Below are positions 1 to 6,032 of a stretch of DNA of 21,032 nt, one piece after another. Numbering within the stretch: the stretch's first letter is position 1; the number at the start of each line of letters is the position of its first letter. Both the position numbers and the translations under genes were made by a program. The notes beneath the pieces were generated by a model, which did no database searches, was not told where the DNA came from, and saw only the letters and a program-made list of their open reading frames with translations. The DNA is from a virus: positions 1 through 21,032 of the IMG/VR virus record IMGVR_UViG_3300003690_000120; one strand, written 5' to 3'.

Positions 1-3
1 CAT
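1..3 (-). CDS. Start codon of next baseplate-region gene (truncated by window edge)
   Basis: The minus strand reads ATG at 3 to 1, six bases after the stop codon of the LysM-like gene. A GGAGG-like element lies about 11 bases upstream, inside the end of that gene. The tight spacing matches the rest of the cassette, so this is probably the start of another baseplate gene. Only the start codon is inside the window, so no product can be named. Confidence 0.35.
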
Positions 4-9
4 CTTCTC

Positions 10-345
10 TTAAACCTCCAGTACTTTGAGCGCGTCTGAGATATTAACCGGAATCTCGATCACATCCCCGGGAAAGATGTCAGCTTCTGTGGGCATGCTA
101 TTATACCATGCTATGACCCACCAATATCTCACGTCTCCGTAATATTTGGCGGCCAAGTTGTAATACCTATCCCCATATTTCCAAATATGAGTAGTGGTAA
201 GAAGAGTGGCACGCTGCAGGATGGTGGGATTATGAAGTATGGGGGTGGCGTATTGAACCACTCTTTTGAGGCCTCGTTTTCGTCGCAAATATTCATAATA
301 TTCGAGTGAATTCGAGAGGATATCTGTTCTGTTATATCGTGACAT
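10..345 (-). CDS. Baseplate wedge protein with LysM-like domain (T4 gp53-like)
   Basis: This 111-residue protein probably builds the baseplate wedge at the distal end of the contractile tail. The second half (about residues 52-101) has the LysM-like pattern W..GDRYYNLAAKYYGD..YWWVIAWYN followed by a PGDVIEIP-type ending. This pattern is typical of phage baseplate proteins such as T4 gp53, where the fold is structural rather than used for binding host wall. T4 gp53 is longer (about 196 residues), so this is a compact version. The gene follows the tube-junction protein by 32 bases. AAGGAG lies about 12 bases before the ATG, a rather long spacing. A general LysM-domain tail protein is the alternative. 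The fold is fairly clear; the exact gp53 equivalence is inferred from position. Confidence 0.7.
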   Translation of the reverse strand: MSRYNRTDILSNSLEYYEYLRRKRGLKRVVQYATPILHNPTILQRATLLTTTHIWKYGDRYYNLAAKYYGDVRYWWVIAWYNSMPTEADIFPGDVIEIPVNISDALKVLEV

Positions 346-377
346 GTTTAAATATGACTCCTTGTGATAAGATTTTA

Positions 378-1433
378 TTAAACAACAATATCGACCACCT
401 CTTCATAGCCCCCTTCCGTCTCCGCGTATGCGGTCAACATCTCGGTCTCGTAGTCTCCCAATTTGTTTTTGCTCAATTTTTTCAGATCTCGCTTGAGGCG
501 CCCTGAGCCTCCCATTCCCATATATCTTGCTTTCGCATTGTCAATTACAGCTTGAGCTAACTGTCTGTTATCTTCTGTTTTTTGAATTTCCGCTATTCTT
601 TCATTGAAATATTTGCCTTCGTCGTCAGGGGTTTCCGTGTCTGATTTTAAGTATATTCCATAAGGAAACGATATGGAGGTGGGAACCATGTCGCCCTTGT
701 TATTGAACTCCCACCCTATAGTCCTCTGATGAATAACTGCAAATGTGATGGTAATATCTATGCTTTTGGGCAAAACGGTATTTGGGGCTTTCTCTAAACT
801 TCCCTTTTCAGCAAGGTTGTGATTAACTTGAAGTGATTGGATTGCTCCGAGCGCACCATACGTTGCCGCGGCATCAGATGTGTATCCGTCATACAGATCT
901 TGTTCCGACGAGGCGCCGTGCACACCCTCCGGATATCCCGGTAAGTGGTCGAAGCTTGCTAATAAATTCATCACCTTTAATTTAATTAATGGGGACTGTG
1001 CTATCGTATTTGCTGCTACCGCCTCTGTCGTATTTTTTAATGTTCCTGTTATTCCATGATAAGCGGGGTATAAAAATTGAATCAGTTTTTGAACTCTCCC
1101 CAAGTTTTCATATGCTTCCCCTTCAGAAGCGGCGGGGACTTGAAAGTTTAAACTAATTTGACGCTGATTTCCTTTAAATAAGTAAATGGGATCGGTGCGG
1201 CCGAAAATCGGTTCGGACGCCCAGTCACAGTTATAGCTTTCATTAAAAGCCGTGATAAAGGCTTTAAAAAATACTTCTTGTCCTGACGGGACATGTTGAA
1301 AAGATATTACTTGTCGGCCATGATTGGCCAATGCATCGCTTCCATCAACCATTTGAACAACTCTGTTATTTACAAGAGTCGAGTTATATTTGCTTTGCCA
1401 AAAAAAGTCAGTGTCATTTTTAGGATCTGCCAT
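378..1433 (-). CDS. Tail tube/baseplate junction protein (possibly T4 gp48/gp54-like)
   Basis: This 351-residue protein has no signal peptide or membrane segment. It lies between the tape measure gene and the LysM-like baseplate gene, where T4-related phages place the proteins that start the tail tube on the baseplate (gp48 and gp54). Beta-rich stretches such as QISLNFQVPA and DITITFAVIHQ resemble tube-type folds, which alternate strands around a short central helix (about residues 115-130). The C-terminal third is charged and helical. The ATG is preceded by AAAGGAG at 7 bases, a good ribosome binding site. The junction role is inferred mostly from gene order. A generic baseplate hub protein is the alternative. 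Confidence 0.5.
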   Translation of the reverse strand: MADPKNDTDFFWQSKYNSTLVNNRVVQMVDGSDALANHGRQVISFQHVPSGQEVFFKAFITAFNESYNCDWASEPIFGRTDPIYLFKGNQRQISLNFQVPAASEGEAYENLGRVQKLIQFLYPAYHGITGTLKNTTEAVAANTIAQSPLIKLKVMNLLASFDHLPGYPEGVHGASSEQDLYDGYTSDAAATYGALGAIQSLQVNHNLAEKGSLEKAPNTVLPKSIDITITFAVIHQRTIGWEFNNKGDMVPTSISFPYGIYLKSDTETPDDEGKYFNERIAEIQKTEDNRQLAQAVIDNAKARYMGMGGSGRLKRDLKKLSKNKLGDYETEMLTAYAETEGGYEEVVDIVV

Positions 1434-1456
1434 TTTATTTCTCCTTTAGTGGGCTC

Positions 1457-4189
1457 CTAACCCCGAGCAGCCGCGAAGGCTTCCCCTCCTATAATATCTA
1501 TTACTTCGGTAGCAAGTGTTTTTCTATCAAGCTGTAAATTCACAGTTATTTGGTACGGGCGTTCTCCTCCGGCCCGGGCAGTTCCGGGGGCGGCTGCTAC
1601 TGGAGCCGCGGCGGCCTCGATGCCCACAGTTGTGGCTGCTTTCAGAACCTCTTTGGTGGCGCCCACATCTATACCTATCACCTGTAGGCCGGTCTTGGCC
1701 CACTCGGGGATGGCTTCTCGGGCAATCTTTAACGCGTTGATGGCCAATTCTGCTAGTTCTGGGCCAAGATTCCCAAAAGCGTTCACAATTCCCTGTCTCA
1801 TAGGATCTCCAATCTGCTTCTCCATTTCGGACGAAGGAGAGCTGATTCCAAGGAATGACTTAATTCCGGCCACTCCTTCACTAAAGCTGGTTTTCCAAGA
1901 ATTTATACCCTCTGTAATTTTATTGCCCATGCTTTCAAAGCTGAAGGCCTCTCCAATGCCGATCATTATTTCCCTAATCTTACCTGGAATTGAAGTTTTT
2001 AGTGAGTCCCATGTGTTTAAGAAGCTCTCGTGCCATGCGTTAAACTTCTCTTTGATGATATCAAACATGGCGCCCAGTATCTTGAGGGGGGTTAATAACG
2101 CATCGATGGCAGGGCGCGCCAAATTTAACAATTTGGGAATTAAAGCGAAGCCTTCCAGGAAAGAGAGGCTAGACTTTTTGTTCATGGCTTCGGAGGTACC
2201 CGTGATCGCATCCGTGATTCGTACCAATCCACCCCACATACTTTTCAGGGGGTCCACAATACCATCTAGCATCCCCTTCCAAAACGTCAAGAGGGTTTTA
2301 AACGTGAATCCTTCTTTTACTATCGCCGAGATGGCTTCCCATGTAACCCAGAAGATCATTGTAACGGGGCTTAACTTAAAACCCAACTCAGCCATAGCAA
2401 AGCCGAACTGCACAAACCCCGCTATAATGTCGTATACCATCATCAAAGTATCTACAGCCTTGGATACTTTTTCCATGGCGGTCGCGACCTTATTGAGCGC
2501 ATCGACAGCTTCCGTCATCTTTGCAACTGGATCAAACTTTTCGATCCCCGTAAGAATGAATGAATTGATGATGGTTTCAAAGCTAGTTCGAAGCTTGGCC
2601 ACACCATCCTCGCTCTCGACAAATTCATTCATCATATCGTTGATCACTCTGCCAATGAGAGAAAATGCCGGGGCGAGACTGGCCAGTGTGTTTTTGAGGA
2701 TTTCCATGGTAGATTGCCAGCGCTGGGCGTCTTTACGCGCGTCGGCGTATTGCTTGGAGGTTTTACCAATATTGCCGGCCAGACCTTCCATGTCTCCGGA
2801 CATCATTTGAGCTAGCTGGCTTTCGTCTTTAAACCCTAGCATTTCAGTAAACATCTTCTTTTGGTGATATCCCATCTCATCAAAGGAAAGCCCAGTATCA
2901 GTAATCGATTTTCTAATCATCTCGAAACGCTTCGCAGGATTAGTCTCCATCATCATATCCATCGCATTCACAAAGTTTCCACCAAGAGCAGCATTAAGCT
3001 TTCCGGTCATTGCGGCGGCATCTTCAAAAGTATCAAACTTGCCTGTGAGTTGAAGGATACTGTTCAAGTCCATGCCCGTGATCTTGCTGATCATTGAGAG
3101 ATCTTTGAACGCTTTCACTCCCTCTTTACCAAACTGAGCCATGCTACCAGCAGCATTAGCAAATTGGCTGGCCAAAATGCCCACATCGACGCCTATATCC
3201 ATAGCATGCGCGCGCATTTCAAGCATTACGTTGTCGGCATCACTTAGGGAAACCCCGAGGCCTTTCACCGCACCTTGTATACCTTTCGCATAGTCCTGGG
3301 CGCTAACTCCTAATTCCGCAAGAACCGCGCCTGTTTTAGCCATTTGCTTCTGTTGGGCCGACGAGGCTTCTGTAAAAATCGTGGTTTCTCGATATAAGCT
3401 CGTGTACTGTTGCCGCATTTCGTTCATGTCCACGCCGGTGGATTGAAGCTCTTTTTGGGCTATCGCCATCTGTTCACCCATAGCATAAGTGGCACCGGTC
3501 ATTCGCTGCAAGCTAACTGCTGCATCTCGCGTGGCTGTTGCTAATTCAAAGATCCATTTTACGAGCTTAACTATCAGCATTATAACAAATATAATAATCC
3601 CGATTCCGAATGCCGCCATTAATGCCTGAGCCGAGATTGCGCCCGCATCCAAGGCTTTCTTGAGCAATTTGGCACCTTTAACAAACTTCTGCATGCCCCC
3701 TATGCCACTCATAATCATTTGGCCCATTTTTCCTTGACCTATCATCTGTTGGCCCATAGTTTTAAGCATATCGGTGCCAAGTTTGTTCACTTGTTTCTTA
3801 AGCCCGATGCGCACGCGTTCTTTGCGTATAAGTAAGTCCTGTTTTTCCAAAAAGGCGGCTTCGTCGGCAGTTATGCTCTTTCCCAAGTCTAGACGCGTCT
3901 CATACAAGCGCACGCGTTCTCTATCTATCTCGCGTTGTGCATCTGCGATTTCTTTGGCCATTTGGCGTCTAACATATTCACTCTCCGCGGTAGCAAGTGC
4001 GCTTTCTTGTAGGGCCTGTTCTTCTTTGAGGGCGTCAATGCGAGCTTGGATTAGCTCTAAACCGGCTGCAGATGCTCGTGGGCCTATAGTACCTCCAGGG
4101 GCGCCAGCGCCGCCGTCTTCTCTCATTGCGCCGGCAGCTTCTTTAAAGCCTTCTCTAATAGCTCTTTTGATCTCGTCAAATTCGGCCAT
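1457..4189 (-). CDS. Tail tape measure protein
   Basis: This 910-residue protein is expected to fill the tail tube, set tail length during assembly and help DNA pass into the host. An N-terminal coiled coil (about residues 44-135, rich in Glu, Arg and Lys) is followed by a clear membrane-spanning helix (about 191-212). A long helical region then carries Met- and Ala-rich amphipathic stretches (about 220-480), with a second hydrophobic zone near 580-620. Near residue 780 is the sequence FLGISSPSSEMEKQIGDPM, a form of the FLGI.SPS motif common near the C-terminus of tape measure proteins. Size and position downstream of the tube and chaperone genes agree. At about 0.15 nm per residue (rule of thumb) the tail would be near 130-140 nm, longer than T4. 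The ATG follows AGAGGA at 6-7 bases. Confidence 0.92.
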   Translation of the reverse strand: MAEFDEIKRAIREGFKEAAGAMREDGGAGAPGGTIGPRASAAGLELIQARIDALKEEQALQESALATAESEYVRRQMAKEIADAQREIDRERVRLYETRLDLGKSITADEAAFLEKQDLLIRKERVRIGLKKQVNKLGTDMLKTMGQQMIGQGKMGQMIMSGIGGMQKFVKGAKLLKKALDAGAISAQALMAAFGIGIIIFVIMLIVKLVKWIFELATATRDAAVSLQRMTGATYAMGEQMAIAQKELQSTGVDMNEMRQQYTSLYRETTIFTEASSAQQKQMAKTGAVLAELGVSAQDYAKGIQGAVKGLGVSLSDADNVMLEMRAHAMDIGVDVGILASQFANAAGSMAQFGKEGVKAFKDLSMISKITGMDLNSILQLTGKFDTFEDAAAMTGKLNAALGGNFVNAMDMMMETNPAKRFEMIRKSITDTGLSFDEMGYHQKKMFTEMLGFKDESQLAQMMSGDMEGLAGNIGKTSKQYADARKDAQRWQSTMEILKNTLASLAPAFSLIGRVINDMMNEFVESEDGVAKLRTSFETIINSFILTGIEKFDPVAKMTEAVDALNKVATAMEKVSKAVDTLMMVYDIIAGFVQFGFAMAELGFKLSPVTMIFWVTWEAISAIVKEGFTFKTLLTFWKGMLDGIVDPLKSMWGGLVRITDAITGTSEAMNKKSSLSFLEGFALIPKLLNLARPAIDALLTPLKILGAMFDIIKEKFNAWHESFLNTWDSLKTSIPGKIREIMIGIGEAFSFESMGNKITEGINSWKTSFSEGVAGIKSFLGISSPSSEMEKQIGDPMRQGIVNAFGNLGPELAELAINALKIAREAIPEWAKTGLQVIGIDVGATKEVLKAATTVGIEAAAAPVAAAPGTARAGGERPYQITVNLQLDRKTLATEVIDIIGGEAFAAARG

Positions 4190-4215
4190 AAAAAATCCTC
4201 TTTAATTCCCTAAGA

Positions 4216-4223
4216 TAATTAGT
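4216..4223 (-). promoter_or_regulatory. Intergenic motif ACTAATTA, possible late promoter element
   Basis: The coding strand reads ACTAATTA, starting about 8 bases after the T-run of the chaperone terminator and ending 26 bases before the tape measure ATG. It is one of ten ACTAHTTA copies in intergenic gaps of this window. A terminator followed directly by this motif suggests a new transcription unit starting at the tape measure gene. The promoter role is inference. Confidence 0.45.
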
Positions 4224-4231
4224 TGCTACAT

Positions 4232-4259
4232 AAAAAAGGCAGAACTATTCAGTTCTGCC
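4232..4259 (-). terminator. Intrinsic terminator overlapping the end of the gp51-like gene
   Basis: On the minus strand GGCAGAACT and AGTTCTGCC form a perfect 9-bp stem with a four-base GAAT loop, followed at once by six T. The TAG stop of the gp51-like frame lies inside the hairpin, with its T in the loop and its A and G in the stem. The terminator therefore sits on the coding sequence, so ribosomes finishing the gene should affect its folding. Confidence 0.85.
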
Positions 4260-4493
4260 AAATTGGCTGTTCATCTGCGGGGGAGAATTGGGTTGATTGT
4301 GGGAAGAAAGGACCTGTGTGTTGGAGCTACTGCCACCCGATCCCTTCTCCATGGCATCCTTTTCATCTTGTAGCTGCTGTACAAGCCTATCTACAAACCA
4401 CATCCGCAACCCGACGGGGAGATTGTATGCTTCTGAGAAGGACCAGCCTCCTGCATATTTCAAAAAGAAGAAGTGTTCATACACTCCTTCCAT
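4245..4493 (-). CDS. Tail assembly chaperone downstream part (T4 gp51-like), probably made by frameshift
   Basis: From its first ATG this frame encodes 82 residues. The core (EHFFFLKYAGGWSFSEAY and then NLPVGLRMWFVDRLVQQL) matches the small helical protein that follows the gp26-like gene in T4-related phages, where gp51 acts in baseplate hub or tail assembly. The Gln/Ser/Asn-rich tail is probably disordered. The ATG at 4493 has no good Shine-Dalgarno sequence. The same frame is open upstream through the end of the gp26-like gene and reads GLTDEY directly before the ATG, joining smoothly to FF of the upstream protein. The likely main product is therefore a fusion of about 370 residues made by +1 (or -2) frameshifting, as in other phage tail assembly chaperones. 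Independent initiation at 4493 is the alternative. Confidence 0.65.
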   Translation of the reverse strand: MEGVYEHFFFLKYAGGWSFSEAYNLPVGLRMWFVDRLVQQLQDEKDAMEKGSGGSSSNTQVLSSHNQPNSPPQMNSQFGRTE

Positions 4494-4497
4494 GTAC

Positions 4498-5358
4498 TCA
4501 TCGGTCAGGCCAAAAAAATTCCGCCCCTAGCGGAACCTCCATATCAGCACTGTAATCACATTCTTCGCACTCAAAGTGCTGTGTGAGGTCGACGTTGGGA
4601 GCGGCGGCCTTATATGCTAGCCGGAGGTGCCGAGAATCTTTAGAGGGGATGTTGGCTATCACATAACTTAAAGCTTCGTCTTCCGTATTGTCGTTAACGG
4701 CCACTATTATACTTTTAAGTTGCTGTGTTATCAGGGATTCTGTCTTCTTGGTTTTCTTCTCGCGTTCGATGGCCTTAGTCACCCGCGTTTCATCATAACC
4801 ATCGAGAAGTCTAAATGTAACATCTAGTTTGGTCTGGGGTAATTGAACGTTGAACGTCCCATCGTCGTTATATTTAACGGACATTGTGCCCAGTTCATCT
4901 CCCTGATAAATTAAAGCTTCATTTAAGTCAAATTGATAATCTTGTGTTTCTCCGCAAGCAGGACACGTTGTTTTTGTGGTGTATTCGGGCCCATAGCCAG
5001 CAACTCGGGTGGCAATAATAATGGCATTTCTATCACCCACTAATAGGGAGTCGGGATCGATGCTCTTATCAACAATCAAATTGCGAATAACGCGATCTAA
5101 AGCAACGCCCTTTTTAAGAAGAGTTCGTGACGTGAGAATATCCTCTTCTCGCGCGGTCATTTGTTTGATTTCGATACTTCCTTCATTGTGCAAGGGGTGA
5201 CCTTGGGGGTAATATCTCCCGCCAGAAGGCAACTCTACAAATTCAGTAGGAACTACAAAGGAAAAAATCGCGCCCCCGGGGTCGTTGTTCACCATTTGTG
5301 AGACAGGGGGGGTTGTGTTGGCCTGTTTAGCGCCTACACGATCTTTATTTCGTGACAA
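4498..5358 (-). CDS. T4 gp26-like baseplate hub/tail assembly chaperone with zinc ribbon
   Basis: This 286-residue protein belongs to the T4 gp26 (Pfam T4_baseplate type) group. Recognisable parts are VVPTEFVELPSGGRYYP (about residues 35-51), the MTAREEDIL block (67-75) and two CxxC pairs (C132/C135 in CPAC, C264/C267 in CEEC) that probably bind one zinc ion. It is thought to help assemble the baseplate hub or to act as a tail assembly chaperone; its position between tube and tape measure is the classic chaperone slot. The start is TTG at 5358, with AAGAGGT about 5 bases upstream. The first in-frame ATG (residue 22) lacks a ribosome binding site. The gene ends FFWPDR, and the seven-T run encoding the FF is the likely frameshift point. 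Confidence 0.8.
   Translation of the reverse strand: MSRNKDRVGAKQANTTPPVSQMVNNDPGGAIFSFVVPTEFVELPSGGRYYPQGHPLHNEGSIEIKQMTAREEDILTSRTLLKKGVALDRVIRNLIVDKSIDPDSLLVGDRNAIIIATRVAGYGPEYTTKTTCPACGETQDYQFDLNEALIYQGDELGTMSVKYNDDGTFNVQLPQTKLDVTFRLLDGYDETRVTKAIEREKKTKKTESLITQQLKSIIVAVNDNTEDEALSYVIANIPSKDSRHLRLAYKAAAPNVDLTQHFECEECDYSADMEVPLGAEFFWPDR
4510..4521 (-). promoter_or_regulatory. Probable programmed ribosomal frameshift site (run of seven T)
   Basis: The zero frame of the gp26-like gene reads GAA TTT TTT TGG and stops at TGA 4500-4498. Skipping one T (+1) or slipping back two bases gives TTT TTT GGC CTG ACC GAT GAG TAC ATG, which continues into the gp51-like frame without a stop. A -1 slip would end after two codons at TGA. 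Phe codons in a seven-T run allow slippage with re-pairing. The tail chaperone position is where phages commonly use recoding. A one-base sequencing error in the homopolymer would give the same picture. Confidence 0.6.
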
Positions 5359-5383
5359 TATACACCTCTTATTTTAATATTGG

Positions 5384-5983
5384 TTAGCTAGATCTAACAC
5401 CGAAGAATTCATTTCCACCCGTGGGACCAGCGGACTTGCTTTGGGGCGTTTCAATACGCGCCCAATCATACCGAAGCTTTACCGTCAATTCGGTAAGTTC
5501 GTTCGAACCATATTCAAGTGAACCGTAATTCACTTCTGTAATGAAGCCATTCCAGAGTGTCCATTGCTCCAGGGGATTACCATCGGCATCAATTTGAGTA
5601 ATGATAACGGTCCCGAGAGCGCCGGCGGACTTAGCCTTTGACATCGTAGTCATGCTTTCGTTGGTTGCATCAGTGGGAGGCTTATAGCCAGAAGCCGTAA
5701 CAATGTCGGAAAGGGTGGCTGCGGTGTCGGGATCTACTGGATCGACGAGTGTAACACTTATCTCGCCCCACGTAACTGATCCAGGATACCAAAAGGTATG
5801 GTTCAAGTATTTGTGATCTTGAGCTTCAATTGTAAAACTGGGCTTGTCGGTGGTTTTTGCATACCACAGAACTGCCCCACCCTGTGCAGCGGTTACCCCG
5901 GTAAAAGATATCGTAAACCTAAATTTCCGCTTGGGATCCTTTAGGGTGGTGTCTTCTCCGAAATTTGTTGACCAAAATGCCAT
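5384..5983 (-). CDS. Tail tube protein (T4 gp19-like)
   Basis: This 199-residue protein should form the stacked hexameric rings of the inner tail tube. It fits the T4 gp19 family in size (T4 about 163) and in sequence pattern. It opens with NFGEDTTLKDPKRKFRFTISF, then WYAKTTDKPSFTIE, the HTFWYPGSVTWGEISVTLVDP strand pair, and a late block around QWTLWNGFITEVNYGSLEYGSNEL ending in TVKLRYDWA. Alternating strands around a short helix match the tube fold. It lies directly after the sheath gene, as in T4. AAGGGAG stands about 10 bases before the ATG, and a copy of the intergenic ACTAATTA motif lies 27 bases before it, so it may be transcribed separately from the sheath. Confidence 0.93.
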   Translation of the reverse strand: MAFWSTNFGEDTTLKDPKRKFRFTISFTGVTAAQGGAVLWYAKTTDKPSFTIEAQDHKYLNHTFWYPGSVTWGEISVTLVDPVDPDTAATLSDIVTASGYKPPTDATNESMTTMSKAKSAGALGTVIITQIDADGNPLEQWTLWNGFITEVNYGSLEYGSNELTELTVKLRYDWARIETPQSKSAGPTGGNEFFGVRSS

Positions 5984-6010
5984 TATTTAGTTTCTCCCTT
6001 GGTTCTAATT

Positions 6011-6018
6011 TAATTAGT
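6011..6018 (-). promoter_or_regulatory. Intergenic motif ACTAATTA, possible late promoter element
   Basis: The copy lies 27 bases before the tail tube ATG. It is embedded in an odd palindrome CTAATTTAATTAG (6006-6018). It belongs to the ten-member ACTAHTTA set. It could give the tube gene its own promoter, which fits the high copy number needed for tube protein. Function is inference. Confidence 0.45.
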
Positions 6019-6032
6019 TCATTTTTAATTTA

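Noticed and set aside
1620-2810. Long plus-strand open frame of about 396 codons opposite the tape measure gene
   Set aside because: Antisense to a well-supported gene, with no ribosome binding site or recognisable domain. Low stop density follows from the codon use of the tape measure gene.
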